From assembly GCA_050955105.1 (NCBI GenBank), contig JBPBQZ010000040.1:1-34057 (forward strand): 34,057 nucleotides of DNA, written 5' to 3'. The notes beneath the pieces were generated by a model. That model saw only the letters and a list, made by a program, of their open reading frames with translations. It was not told the origin of the DNA and searched no databases. Each line of letters begins with the position of its first letter. Position 1 is the stretch's first letter. Below are positions 16,009-22,993 of this stretch, piece by piece. This DNA is from JBPBQZ01 sp050955105. GTDB lineage: Bacteria > Pseudomonadota > Gammaproteobacteria > Burkholderiales > Burkholderiaceae. The position numbers and the translations under genes were made by a program.

Positions 16009-16680
16009 ATGGCAGACATTTCGCAGTACACGTCTCTCATCACGAGCAAGCATAATCAGCGCCCGAAGTTCATGGCGATGGTGTCGTTGCTTGCGCAGTG
16101 GGGCACTGACCGTCTAAATCTCCTTGCGTCAATCCCGGGGTTGTATGACATCGACGCAGCGGTCGGCTCGCAACTTGATGCCGTCGGTGAATGGGTCGGG
16201 CAGTCGCGCAATCTTGAAGAGCCGCTAACTAATGTGTATTTCAGTCTGGATGTCGCGGGCCTGGGCCTAGATCAAGGAGTCATCTTGGGCCCGTTCGACC
16301 CAACCAGCGGGCTCGTCGCGCTGCCAGACGACTCGTATCGCATTTTGCTCTACGCGGTCATCGCTGCGAACAAATGGGACGGAACGGTTCCCGGCGCATA
16401 TGAGGCGTTCAATACGGCTTTCACCCCGCTGGGCTACCAGATCCTGATTCAGGACTATCAAGACATGACCATGGGGATTGCCTTAGTCGGCCCCGCGCCC
16501 GACGCCGTTACGCTAGCACTTTTCACGGGTGGGTATCTGAGCCTGGTTCCCGCAGGCGTGGGCATCGCCTATTACTTTGAGCCATCCGTTGTTGGCGTGC
16601 CGCTCTTTGGTCTGGATGTCGAAAACTCCAGCATCGCCGGTCTCGACGTCGGCGCTATCGCGAAGGTCATTGGACCATAA
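16009..16680 (+). CDS. DUF2612 baseplate protein (tail protein I analogue)
   Basis: A 223-residue protein starting one base after the gpJ stop. SLLAQWGTDRLNLLASIPGL, AVGSQLDAVGEWVGQSRNLE and LPDDSYRILLYAVIAANKWD are typical of DUF2612 proteins. They occupy the same place as P2 gpI, between gpJ and the tail fibre genes, and attach fibres to the baseplate. It is the last gene of the baseplate block and is followed by a terminator. Confidence 0.82.
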   Translation: MADISQYTSLITSKHNQRPKFMAMVSLLAQWGTDRLNLLASIPGLYDIDAAVGSQLDAVGEWVGQSRNLEEPLTNVYFSLDVAGLGLDQGVILGPFDPTSGLVALPDDSYRILLYAVIAANKWDGTVPGAYEAFNTAFTPLGYQILIQDYQDMTMGIALVGPAPDAVTLALFTGGYLSLVPAGVGIAYYFEPSVVGVPLFGLDVENSSIAGLDVGAIAKVIGP

Positions 16681-16700
16681 GCATCGTTCGCCCACTCAGC

Positions 16701-16721
16701 GGGCCCTTCGGGGCCCTTTTT
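16701..16721 (+). terminator. Intrinsic terminator after the baseplate block
   Basis: GGGCCC (16701-16706), TTCG tetraloop, GGGCCC (16711-16716), five T. It separates the baseplate genes from the fibre module. Confidence 0.88.
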
Positions 16722-16741
16722 ATCGCCAGATTGGAATGTAA

Positions 16742-17425
16742 ATGCCCACCGAAAATGACTTTCTGCCGTATGCCGTAGGTGGAAGCGCCAATGTTTTGAC
16801 GCAGCCAGAATATGCCGCCCTCACTTCGCTTCTTCAAAACGGCATGGTATCCGGGATCGTCCCGTCCGGCCAACTCAACAAGATTTTGCGGCAGCCGTCG
16901 ATCATGGCTGCCGTATTGGCTCAGTTTATCGTCGACGCCAGTGGACAACCTGCGATCGATGACGGCACGACTGCGACCCTGCTCGAAAATCTGAAGTCAG
17001 GAATTTCCGAATTCATCGCAACAGGTTTTGCCGCCCTCAACGGCAGCGCATCAGAGGTATTCAACGTCGCTCCAGCAGTAAGCGCTAATGAAGCGGTGAA
17101 TCTCGGGCAGTTTCCTTCTACGTCTGGGGCAAATGGCTACTACATTTTGCCCAATGGCAAGATCCGGCAGTACGGGACTGCGACCGCATCGAATAGTGGG
17201 GCGACAACCTCTTCGGCAACCGTGACGTTTCCACTCGTCTTTCCGACTGCGTGTCGAGCGGTTGTCGGGGCTCCATCCAATGCCGCAAATTCGTCGACCG
17301 GAGCATGGTGCTCGTTCAGCGCGACCAGCAAGACTCAAAGTACCTTTCAGGTAGTACTAGATACGTTGGGCTATGCGACCTTCAATCAGCCGGTGACATT
17401 TAACTGGATCGCAGAGGGCGAATAA
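16742..17425 (+). CDS. Tail fibre protein with gp53-like C-terminal domain
   Basis: A 227-residue protein. The N-terminal part (FLPYAVGGSANVLTQPEYAA, residues 7-26) is the usual baseplate-attachment segment of short fibres. The middle includes FNVAPAVSANEAVNLGQF, a standard fibre linker. Residues about 132-227 (NGYYILPNGKIRQYG to NWIAEGE) match the gp53-like receptor-binding tip domain, with its alternating Gly and aromatic pattern. It is the probable primary receptor-binding protein. It is short for a fibre, so it likely forms a compact tip trimer. Confidence 0.82.
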   Translation: MPTENDFLPYAVGGSANVLTQPEYAALTSLLQNGMVSGIVPSGQLNKILRQPSIMAAVLAQFIVDASGQPAIDDGTTATLLENLKSGISEFIATGFAALNGSASEVFNVAPAVSANEAVNLGQFPSTSGANGYYILPNGKIRQYGTATASNSGATTSSATVTFPLVFPTACRAVVGAPSNAANSSTGAWCSFSATSKTQSTFQVVLDTLGYATFNQPVTFNWIAEGE

Positions 17426-17427
17426 TC

Positions 17428-17970
17428 ATGGGACAGAAATACGCTGCATCGACGGCGCCGGGCGCAACGGTAATTTTCTACGACAGCGTCGACAGTCCAG
17501 TGCCAAGTGGGATAACCGCGATCGCTATCTCGGATGCTCAGTGGCAAGAATGCCTCGCGAATCCTGGATATACCTTGGTCGACGGCGCACTGGTAGCGCC
17601 GACGGCAGCCCCAGCGCCGTCAGCAGGCGAGATCGCTGCCCAAGCGCTGATCAATTCAGCGCAGGTCGCAATGCGCACCGGTGTCGCGATCGTTAGTACG
17701 GCGACGCCGGCATTGAACGGCACCTACGCTATCGACCAGATCAGCCAGATGGACATCATTGCCATCGAGACCAGCCTGAATGCGGGTAAGGGCTTCCCGG
17801 GTGGTGCGACGGCATTTGGCTATCCAGACACTGCCGGCGCGTCGCACTCATTCACCGAGGCCAATTTCACGAATTTCGCCGCGGCAGTTCGCGATTACGT
17901 CTATGCGCTGAAGTCAGTTATCGGCGGTGCATCGAGCGCGTTGCCGAGTGCGACGACCACGATCGCTTAG
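17428..17970 (+). CDS. Tail fibre assembly / DUF4376-type protein
   Basis: A 180-residue protein two bases after the fibre gene, with GAGGG nine bases before the ATG. Its N-terminus (YAASTAPGATVIFYDSVDSP, then SDAQWQECLANPGYTLVDGA) matches fibre assembly chaperone-like proteins. Residues 60-165 (ALINSAQVAMRTGVAIVST, then FGYPDTAGASHSFTEANF, RDYVYALK) match the DUF4376 region. It may help fold the preceding fibre or be a minor fibre component. Two terminators follow. Confidence 0.75.
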   Translation: MGQKYAASTAPGATVIFYDSVDSPVPSGITAIAISDAQWQECLANPGYTLVDGALVAPTAAPAPSAGEIAAQALINSAQVAMRTGVAIVSTATPALNGTYAIDQISQMDIIAIETSLNAGKGFPGGATAFGYPDTAGASHSFTEANFTNFAAAVRDYVYALKSVIGGASSALPSATTTIA

Positions 17971-18026
17971 GCTTGTGAAGTCGCAAAGCTTGCCGTAAAA
18001 TTTCCCCGGGACATTGCGTCCCGACC

Positions 18027-18051
18027 AAAGCCACCCTTGCGGTGGCTTTTT
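18027..18051 (+). terminator. Intrinsic terminator after the fibre module (first)
   Basis: AAAGCCACC (18027-18035), loop CTTGC, GGTGGCTTT (18041-18049), further T. The upstream A run makes it potentially active on both strands. Confidence 0.87.
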
Positions 18052-18072
18052 GCGTTGGTACACCAGATAGAC

Positions 18073-18110
18073 GAAAGCCCCGAACCGCTTGCAACGGCCG
18101 GGGCTTTCTT
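18073..18110 (+). terminator. Intrinsic terminator after the fibre module (second)
   Basis: GAAAGCCCCG (18073-18082) pairs with CGGGGCTTTC (18099-18108), with a small CCG/CGG inner stem in the loop. It lies 22 bases after the previous terminator, forming a tandem pair. Confidence 0.78.
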
Positions 18111-18147
18111 GTTTCCACCCTCTGTGCAATCAGAAGGAAGAAAGTAA

Positions 18148-18288
18148 GTGAAGTTTACCAAAGAAATGGTGACTGCCATGGGGAAACTGCCGCTCTTTCG
18201 CTTTATCGCGATTTGGATCTGGCTTCTCACGTTGGCCGCCTCGCCGTTGGTATTCGCTACGGCGAAGCTTGTCGAGGCACTTCGATAA
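18148..18288 (+). CDS. Small single-helix membrane protein (46 residues)
   Basis: GTG 18148 is preceded by AAGGAAG at 18134-18140, a good ribosome binding site. The product starts MKFTKEMVTAMGKLPLFRFI and has a transmembrane helix at about residues 17-38 (FRFIAIWIWLLTLAASPLVF), ending AKLVEALR. It lies right after the tandem terminators and before the lysis genes. Small one-helix proteins here could be holin-like or antiholin-like, but no family is recognised. Confidence 0.6.
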   Translation: MKFTKEMVTAMGKLPLFRFIAIWIWLLTLAASPLVFATAKLVEALR

Positions 18289-18325
18289 GCGGAGTGGTGC
18301 TGCGCAAAATTAGGATGCGATAGAT

Positions 18326-18508
18326 ATGAACCATATTCCCGTGCGCTTTACCGATGCATCTCAGACCGTTATCTACGGTGTGCTGAGCTTCGTTGACGTC
18401 CCGCCTCAGGATGACCAGGGCACGGTCTTGCCGAGCGATCCGCGCTATCACGTGTTCTATTCCGCGCAGGATGCCGGACTCCAGGCGATGCTGCCAAAGC
18501 CGATTTAG
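18326..18508 (+). CDS. Small hypothetical phage protein
   Basis: A 60-residue soluble protein (MNHIPVRFTDASQTVIYGVL...) with AGGAT at 18311-18315 upstream. It is beta-rich in its first half and has a Pro/Asp-rich middle (DVPPQDDQGTVLPSDPRYHV). A terminator follows closely, which supports a real transcription unit. I do not recognise it; proteins of this size are common in the late regions of Burkholderia phages. Confidence 0.55.
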   Translation: MNHIPVRFTDASQTVIYGVLSFVDVPPQDDQGTVLPSDPRYHVFYSAQDAGLQAMLPKPI

Positions 18509-18530
18509 CGATGCCCCAAGAATTGCATAC

Positions 18531-18553
18531 AGCCGCCTCCGGGCGGCTTTTTT
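18531..18553 (+). terminator. Intrinsic terminator before the membrane/lysis cassette
   Basis: AGCCGCC (18531-18537), loop TCCG, GGCGGCT (18542-18548) with a run of T to 18553. Confidence 0.87.
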
Positions 18554-18587
18554 ATTGCCCGCTCGCCGGGGAACCTGGAATTGCACT

Positions 18588-18800
18588 ATGCCGTTGAACG
18601 AGCGCGAGCAAGAACTGATCTCCGGGCTCGTGAAGGACGTGGCGACCAACACCGCCGACATTAAGAACCTGTTTCAGCAGGTCAAGACGTTTGTCACCAA
18701 GGCCGAATTCGGGCCGATCAAGTTGCTGACCTATGCGCTCGTGGCATCCGTCATGGGGTCATTCGTCACCAGCCTTCTCGGAAGAGTGATCATCAAATGA
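18588..18800 (+). CDS. XhlA-like coiled-coil membrane protein, possible holin
   Basis: A 70-residue protein with a charged coiled-coil N-terminus (residues 1-42: REQELISGLVKDVATNTADI, KNLFQQVKTFVTK) and one transmembrane helix at about 46-64 (LLTYALVASVMGSFVTSLLG) ending in VIIK. This layout is that of haemolysin XhlA-like proteins, which take part in phage and PBSX-type lysis. Its stop overlaps the next start as ATGA. It heads a four-gene coupled operon that ends with the endolysin, so a role in membrane permeabilisation is plausible though not shown. Confidence 0.68.
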   Translation: MPLNEREQELISGLVKDVATNTADIKNLFQQVKTFVTKAEFGPIKLLTYALVASVMGSFVTSLLGRVIIK

Positions 18801-19258
18801 GAAAGATATTCTCCGACCGACGCGAATGGATGTTCATCGCCATCGTTGTCGCCACGCTCGTAGGCTTTCCGATGGCATCGTGGTTCGTGGTGCTGATGGG
18901 CGGAAACCCCTACCATCCTGGCCCGGTCAAGATCTACGACGCGCGCGATCAAGAGACGCTGAGCTTCCGGCCTGGCGACTGGGTATACGTCAAACGATAC
19001 CTATGTGTCGACCGCGACATCCTCACGGAGCAATCACCGGCCCTGTTCGACGTGGCGCGCAAGGCCCATGTTCCGCTGAATGGCTCTCTCGTCGTAGCGA
19101 AGAAAGGATGCTCGGACAGGACTCTCGGCTTCGAGATTCCCGGGGCCATCCCGCTCGGCAGGTACGAGTACCGCAACGTTACGCGCTTTCAAGATAATTT
19201 GGTCGGCCGCGACGAGTGGAATGTCTATCCGCCGATTACCCTGGAAATATCCAAATGA
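18797..19258 (+). CDS. Membrane-anchored periplasmic protein of unknown function
   Basis: A 153-residue protein with a basic N-terminus (MRKIFSDRREW), a transmembrane helix at about 12-34 and a beta-rich extracytoplasmic part. The latter includes LSFRPGDWVYVKRYLCVDRD and LNGSLVVAKKGCSDRTLGFE, with two cysteines that could pair. It is translationally coupled on both sides (ATGA overlaps). No family is recognised. Position between the XhlA-like protein and a coiled-coil membrane protein, just before the endolysin, suggests a role in lysis or envelope interaction. Confidence 0.65.
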   Translation: MRKIFSDRREWMFIAIVVATLVGFPMASWFVVLMGGNPYHPGPVKIYDARDQETLSFRPGDWVYVKRYLCVDRDILTEQSPALFDVARKAHVPLNGSLVVAKKGCSDRTLGFEIPGAIPLGRYEYRNVTRFQDNLVGRDEWNVYPPITLEISK

Positions 19259-19815
19259 CGAATGCCGAGCAGCAAGTGTTCGTCCGCAAGCGCTACCTGC
19301 CGCTTGTCGTTGTCGTCACGATTGTCACCCTGCTGTGCGTCGGCGTCACTGGACTCTATACGGGCTCGACGCTGCAAGCCGCGAAGGACTCGGGGGGGCT
19401 GAGCGAGACGAAACGTGCCATGCAGGAGCAAAAACTCGACTACGAGAAACGGCTAGGGACTCAATCCAAGCAGTTCGCTAATGAACTTGCTCAGCACGGG
19501 CTCGACTCCGCTGCATTTGCTCTGGCACTGAGCCAACTAAACACCAAGATCGATGCCAGTGCGGCCGAGCGACGCCGAGCCCAGCAAGCCGCTATTGCTG
19601 CCGCTCAAAAGGCGGTCGCCGTTGCGGCAGCCACTGCAAAGACCACCGATAAGATCCTGGCTAAGCAAGATGGCATGCAGCATCAAGTCGACGAAGCGGC
19701 CAGCGCAGCGAAAGAGGGCGTAACGGTAGCGAAGGCGACGGAGAAGCGGCTAGACACGGCTACTCGCCCCGTCGCCGCGGTGCCGGCGCATAAATGGAAT
19801 GACGGGAACCGTTGA
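19255..19815 (+). CDS. Membrane-anchored alanine-rich coiled-coil protein
   Basis: A 186-residue protein with a transmembrane helix at about 14-35 after a short cytoplasmic tail, then a long Ala/Lys/Gln-rich helical region (residues about 45-165: TKRAMQEQKLDYEKRLGTQS, AERRRAQQAAIAAAQKAVAV) predicted as coiled coil. That topology resembles an inner-membrane spanin (Rz), but Rz genes normally follow the endolysin. I found no nested or neighbouring Rz1 lipoprotein frame. It overlaps the previous gene by ATGA and the endolysin start by TGATG. A spanin-like role is only a possibility. Confidence 0.65.
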   Translation: MTNAEQQVFVRKRYLPLVVVVTIVTLLCVGVTGLYTGSTLQAAKDSGGLSETKRAMQEQKLDYEKRLGTQSKQFANELAQHGLDSAAFALALSQLNTKIDASAAERRRAQQAAIAAAQKAVAVAAATAKTTDKILAKQDGMQHQVDEAASAAKEGVTVAKATEKRLDTATRPVAAVPAHKWNDGNR

Positions 19816-20300
19816 TGCCGAGAATCACCACATCTCAGGCCGGCGGGACAAACCGGCTCGCCTTTCTCGACATGATTGCGATAAGCGAGCTGACGTCGGC
19901 GCTGATTGCGGAGACCGATGATGGCTATGACGTGCTGGTCGGCGCGACCGCAGCACATCCGCTCACGTTCCCGAGTTACGCGACGCATCCGAACATCTTG
20001 AACGCGGCGCTCGATAGCACGGCGGCCGGCCGATACCAACTGCTGCATCACTGGTACGTTGCCTACGCGGCATTGCTGCATTTACCCGATTTCAGTCCCA
20101 TCTCACAGGATTTGATCGCGCTTCAGCAGATTCGCGAGCGGCGCGCGCTGCCGATGATCGATGCCGGCAATTTCGCGGGCGCGGTCAGTGCCTGCTCGAA
20201 TATTTGGGCCAGCTTGACCGGTTCGAAATGGGGGCAGCACACCAACCCGCTTGCGTTCCTGCAAAGCGCATACGTTGCATCTGGCGGAATCGTCGCATAG
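19815..20300 (+). CDS. Endolysin, lambda R-type lytic transglycosylase (GH104)
   Basis: A 161-residue protein that aligns clearly to lambda R: NRLAFLDMIAISE with catalytic Glu25, GYDVLVG, STAAGRYQLLHHWYVAYAAL, LQQIRERRALPMIDAG and CSNIWASLTGSKWGQ. GH104 enzymes cleave the glycan strand of peptidoglycan to an anhydro product. There is no signal peptide or SAR segment, so release needs a holin. ATG 19815 overlaps the stop of the upstream membrane gene. A 9-residue segment (LTSALIAET) between the catalytic Glu and GYDVLVG is shorter than in lambda R but typical of this family. Confidence 0.9.
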   Translation: MPRITTSQAGGTNRLAFLDMIAISELTSALIAETDDGYDVLVGATAAHPLTFPSYATHPNILNAALDSTAAGRYQLLHHWYVAYAALLHLPDFSPISQDLIALQQIRERRALPMIDAGNFAGAVSACSNIWASLTGSKWGQHTNPLAFLQSAYVASGGIVA

Positions 20301-20308
20301 GAGCGGGC

Positions 20309-20446
20309 ATGGACCAATGCAAACACGGCCTCCCCATCGAGCAGCGCTGCGTCGCATGCATGGGCGAGGCGATGCGCCTCTATCCGGCCATTGCGCCGAA
20401 GCCGGCCGCGCCGAAGCCGCAAGAGATTAAGGAAGAGGGCGCATAG
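20309..20446 (+). CDS. Small Cys-motif protein (45 residues)
   Basis: MDQCKHGLPIEQRCVACMGE begins the protein and contains Cys4, His6, Cys14 and Cys17, an arrangement typical of tiny phage zinc-binding proteins. The rest is Ala/Pro/Lys-rich. AGGAG at 20299-20303 lies five bases before ATG 20309. It sits between the endolysin and a terminator. Metal binding is inferred from spacing only, and the function is unknown. Confidence 0.65.
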   Translation: MDQCKHGLPIEQRCVACMGEAMRLYPAIAPKPAAPKPQEIKEEGA

Positions 20447-20470
20447 CCGATCTCAGAACCAAATTCAAAG

Positions 20471-20491
20471 ACCGCCCTTGAGGCGGTTTTT
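20471..20491 (+). terminator. Intrinsic terminator after the lysis cassette
   Basis: ACCGCC (20471-20476), loop CTTGA, GGCGGT (20482-20487), then T. The loop is identical to that of the terminator at 1230-1252. Confidence 0.88.
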
Positions 20492-20502
20492 CCGTTTTAA
20501 AG

Positions 20503-20572
20503 CTGCGGATAGGCTGGCCGGCCGACACGCGCGCTTCCCGGGCGCGCTTCCGCAGTCCCCATACCCGGGTAT
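20503..20572 (+). promoter_or_regulatory. Structured leader / palindrome upstream of the Rha gene
   Basis: CTGCGGA (20503-20509) pairs with TCCGCAG (20549-20555), enclosing GCGCGC (20529-20534) that pairs with GCGCGC (20542-20547). Immediately after is a perfect 12-base palindrome, ATACCCGGGTAT (20561-20572), which ends only four bases before the Rha ribosome binding site. It could be an RNA structure controlling translation or a DNA operator. No promoter is obvious. Confidence 0.4.
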
Positions 20573-20588
20573 CTACGGGAGCTACCCA

Positions 20589-21095
20589 ATGACTGATTTG
20601 CCATTCTCACTTGTAGTTGCCGTCGACGGTGAGCCGCGCGCCGCATCCGATCTAATCGCCAAGGGCGTTAAACAGCAGCATGCGAGCGTCCTGAAGTTGG
20701 TCCGAAAGCACCAGGCCAGTCTGGAGCGGTTTGGTCGAATCAGATTTGAGATCCAATTCGGATCGGGGCGCCAGACCGGCGGAAAGCCCACGGAAATCGC
20801 GCATTTGAACGAGCCCCAGGCGACTCTTTTGGTGGCGATGATGCGCAACACCGAGATCGTGATCGATTGCAAAGTCCGCTTGGTCGACGAGTTCTTTCGG
20901 ATGCGTGATGCGTTGGCTCGGCGGGACAAGAATCTATGGCAACAGATGCAAGCTCTCATCGTCAAAGAAGTCAACTCGCAGGTTCGCGCATCGTTCGGCT
21001 CGCATCTGATGCTGGTGCGCAAGCGAGAAATACCGCCGCTTCGCGACGAGCGGTTAATGCTCGAGCAAGCCATTCAACCCTCACTCCTCAACTAA
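20589..21095 (+). CDS. Rha-family phage regulatory protein
   Basis: A 168-residue protein. The N-terminal 115 residues are the Rha domain: VKQQHASVLKLVRKHQASLE, FGRIRFEIQF, then LNEPQATLLVAMMRNTEIVI and VRLVDEFFRMRDAL. Rha proteins are phage regulators; those of P22 and phi80 inhibit growth in hosts lacking integration host factor. The C-terminal part is a short basic helix region. GGGAG at 20577-20581 precedes ATG 20589. Rha genes usually lie in early or control regions; here the gene is between lysis genes and late accessory genes, downstream of a terminator and a structured leader. Confidence 0.85.
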   Translation: MTDLPFSLVVAVDGEPRAASDLIAKGVKQQHASVLKLVRKHQASLERFGRIRFEIQFGSGRQTGGKPTEIAHLNEPQATLLVAMMRNTEIVIDCKVRLVDEFFRMRDALARRDKNLWQQMQALIVKEVNSQVRASFGSHLMLVRKREIPPLRDERLMLEQAIQPSLLN

Positions 21096-21117
21096 CCGGC
21101 CCCGAGCCGGTTTTTTT
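21094..21117 (+). terminator. Intrinsic terminator after the Rha gene
   Basis: AACCGGC (21094-21100), loop CCCGA, GCCGGTT (21106-21112), T run to 21117. It overlaps the Rha stop codon. Confidence 0.88.
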
Positions 21118-21141
21118 ACGTCCATCACCAAGGAAAGAATC

Positions 21142-21450
21142 ATGGCCGGAATCAAAGTCACCATTGATGCATCAACCACTGCTGAAGTCACCGTTGCCGC
21201 CGGCACGTCGTTCGCCGGCTTCAGCGTCCTGCTGTCCGGCGGCGTCGCTCCGGCTCAAGTCACCGCAGCCGCACCCTACGAACTCGTGTTCGATCCGATT
21301 CCGGCCGGTACGTACAACGCAATGATCCAGGGCGTCGACCAGAACGGTAAGCCACTCGGTGCCGCATTCACGACCGACAGCGTGACCGTCGAGGCCGACC
21401 AGACCATCACGATCCCGGTCGTCGCCAGCGCAGTCCTGTCGGTGCAGTAA
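21142..21450 (+). CDS. Ig-like beta-sandwich protein, possible virion decoration protein
   Basis: A 102-residue protein with AAGGAAAG eight bases upstream of the ATG. The sequence is a single Ig/Fn3-like fold: VTIDASTTAEVTVAAG, PYELVFDPIPAGTYNAMIQG, VDQNGKPLGAAF, DSVTVEADQTITIPVVASAV. Proteins like this coat phage capsids or tails and may bind carbohydrates weakly. There is no signal peptide. The role is inferred from the fold-like pattern alone. Confidence 0.72.
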   Translation: MAGIKVTIDASTTAEVTVAAGTSFAGFSVLLSGGVAPAQVTAAAPYELVFDPIPAGTYNAMIQGVDQNGKPLGAAFTTDSVTVEADQTITIPVVASAVLSVQ

Positions 21451-21554
21451 TGCGCTGCGTCCTGTGGGTCCTGCGGTTGCCGCGCTGGCGCCGCAGGACA
21501 GTCAGGATCCGTATCCCTGCGCCGACGCACTGCCATTTCCACGTTACTCGATGA
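21450..21554 (+). CDS. Possible 34-residue basic peptide
   Basis: ATG 21450 overlaps the Ig-like gene's stop (TAATG) and reads MRCVLWVLRLPRWRRRTVRI to TGA 21552-21554, seven bases before the next gene. The product is Arg-rich. A 9-base inverted repeat runs through the middle, so the stretch may instead be non-coding. Low confidence. Confidence 0.2.
   Translation: MRCVLWVLRLPRWRRRTVRIRIPAPTHCHFHVTR
21468..21499. repeat. 9-base inverted repeat in the 21.45-21.56 kb gap
   Basis: GTCCTGCGG (21468-21476) and CCGCAGGAC (21491-21499) are exact reverse complements around a 14-base loop. There is no T run after it, so it is not a standard terminator; it may be an RNA hairpin between the Ig-like gene and the membrane protein gene. 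Confidence 0.45.
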
Positions 21555-21561
21555 GGCTCAA

Positions 21562-21840
21562 TTGAACTGGTCACTTTTCTTGAAGTACCTCGGGTATGCG
21601 TTCGTTATCTCGGTCTACGGTTTGTTTTGCTGGACCGGCCGCGCTCCGGTGGACGGCTTTATTGCTGTGCTGACGGGCGTCTTGGCGCTGCTCGGCGGTT
21701 CGCACCTGGCGAGTTCGGCGGCGAAAGACTCTGCTGACACGGCGATCAAGCTGGTGTCGGCTGGCACGGTAGCCACGTCGGCGCCGCCCAGCGCACCCGT
21801 ATCGCCGCCCTTACTACCTACCTCGGTGACGAAGGAATGA
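21562..21840 (+). CDS. Two-helix membrane protein, holin candidate
   Basis: A 92-residue protein starting at TTG 21562, five bases after GAGG (21553-21556). Two transmembrane segments are visible, about residues 5-24 (SLFLKYLGYAFVISVYGLFC) and 31-51 (DGFIAVLTGVLALLGGSHLA), followed by a soluble tail ending in Pro/Ser-rich sequence. Size and layout are those of class II-type holins, but it lies 1.3 kb downstream of the endolysin. Its stop overlaps the next gene's ATG. Whether this or the XhlA-like protein is the main holin cannot be settled from sequence. Confidence 0.66.
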   Translation: MNWSLFLKYLGYAFVISVYGLFCWTGRAPVDGFIAVLTGVLALLGGSHLASSAAKDSADTAIKLVSAGTVATSAPPSAPVSPPLLPTSVTKE

Positions 21841-22136
21841 AGCGCCTAGCGCTCGCGCTGGCCGCGCTTCTCTCCGGCTGCGCCTCATACAGCGTCGAGC
21901 CTTTCTATGACGTAGGCGCCAAGGCTGTTTTGTGCTGCCGTGCCCGGGCGACGAACAGCAAAAACATAAACACCGTCAACTTCTTCGCGATGGAGAAAAG
22001 CGGCACGTTCGTCGTGCGCTTCGCCGAGACCGGCGTCAATGCGTCGGCTCCTATCGCCGCGGCAGCCATCGCCGCATCTGATGTCACTGGCGCCATTACG
22101 AGCACCGCGACCACCGCAGCAAAACTCATCCCCTAG
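21837..22136 (+). CDS. Small lipoprotein
   Basis: A 99-residue protein with a lipoprotein signal: MKRLALALAALLSGC, lipobox LSGC and lipidated Cys15. The mature part has FYDVGAKAVLCCRARATNSK and an Ala/Thr-rich C-terminus. It is coupled to the upstream holin-like gene by an ATGA overlap. Phage lipoproteins can act as outer-membrane spanin or as superinfection exclusion proteins; it lacks the Pro-rich character of Rz1. No family recognised. Confidence 0.7.
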   Translation: MKRLALALAALLSGCASYSVEPFYDVGAKAVLCCRARATNSKNINTVNFFAMEKSGTFVVRFAETGVNASAPIAAAAIAASDVTGAITSTATTAAKLIP

Positions 22137-22145
22137 GAAACCATC

Positions 22146-22601
22146 ATGAAAAAGACGTTCATGCTGCTCATCGCGGCAGGCTTCGCTACGTTCGTGCTCG
22201 CTGCTTGCGGCACTGCTGGACAGACATCGGCTCAAGCATCAATCGCGCGCGTCTGCGTGCCGACTCAGGCTGCTCTGACTGCGCTGCAAGGCATTCCGAC
22301 GCTGCCCGCGAGCGATCAATTGACGCTGTCGACCAAAGTTACCCCGACCGTTACCGCGATGTGCGCAGCCGGCGCGGCGTTGAATGTTACGACCCTGAAC
22401 ACTGCGCTTACCACCGCGCTCCCGGCGATCAATACGATCATCCAAGCCTCGACGCTCAGCGATGCGCAGAAGACCTCGATCGGCCTCGACATCGTCGGCG
22501 CGGAATTCGTGCTTGCCACGATCATTGGATCGATTACGCCGACTGCTCCAGCGGTGCCCGCCAGCGCTCCAGCCGCTGCGTCTGCGGTAATTGTGGCATA
22601 G
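22146..22601 (+). CDS. Helical lipoprotein
   Basis: A 151-residue protein with a lipoprotein signal (MKKTFMLLIAAGFATFVLAA then Cys21, lipobox LAAC). AGGAAA lies six bases before the ATG. The mature part is Ala/Thr-rich and helical, with Cys37 and Cys72 (VCVPTQ, MCAAG), and a Pro/Ala-rich end. The function is unknown. It follows another lipoprotein gene after nine bases, so the phage encodes two adjacent lipoproteins. Confidence 0.7.
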   Translation: MKKTFMLLIAAGFATFVLAACGTAGQTSAQASIARVCVPTQAALTALQGIPTLPASDQLTLSTKVTPTVTAMCAAGAALNVTTLNTALTTALPAINTIIQASTLSDAQKTSIGLDIVGAEFVLATIIGSITPTAPAVPASAPAAASAVIVA

Positions 22602-22605
22602 AGTC

Positions 22606-22968
22606 ATGAGCCGCTTCGTCACACGTTTGATTCTCGGTGCCGCCGATGAGCGCGACGACGGGAAGTGGGATGTCATGCAGGACCTCGTCTACCAGTCGGA
22701 CGTAGCTGGCATGACGTTCACGGTGCCCGCTGGCTTTGCGACTGACCTGAATTCATGCCCGCGTCTGCCAATCGTCTATTTGTTGACCGGCGGAAAAGCG
22801 AACTCCGCATCGGCTGTACACGACTGGATTTATACAGAAAAGATGGTGCCTCGCTCGATGGCGGATGCTGTGCTGCGCGAAGCATCGGCGGTCACCTTCG
22901 TACCTCGCTACGTTCGATTTTTGATGTTTTGGGGCGTGCGGGCCTTCGGTTGGAGCCATTGGAAATGA
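22606..22968 (+). CDS. DUF1353 family protein
   Basis: A 120-residue protein with VYQSDVAGMTFTVPAGFATD and the conserved core SASAVHDWIYTE (His and Asp), then MADAVLREA and WGVRAFGWSHW. These are the features of DUF1353, a family common in phages and sometimes proposed to be a hydrolase, without proven function. I take ATG 22606, four bases after the lipoprotein stop; no strong ribosome binding site is visible. Confidence 0.8.
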   Translation: MSRFVTRLILGAADERDDGKWDVMQDLVYQSDVAGMTFTVPAGFATDLNSCPRLPIVYLLTGGKANSASAVHDWIYTEKMVPRSMADAVLREASAVTFVPRYVRFLMFWGVRAFGWSHWK

Positions 22969-22993
22969 GCCATTTCTCGCAAGGCCTGGACTG

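Noticed and set aside
19221..19481. Possible nested Rz1-like lipoprotein inside the coiled-coil membrane gene
   Set aside because: The alternate frame has no signal sequence or lipobox, and it is rich in Arg and His as shadow frames are.
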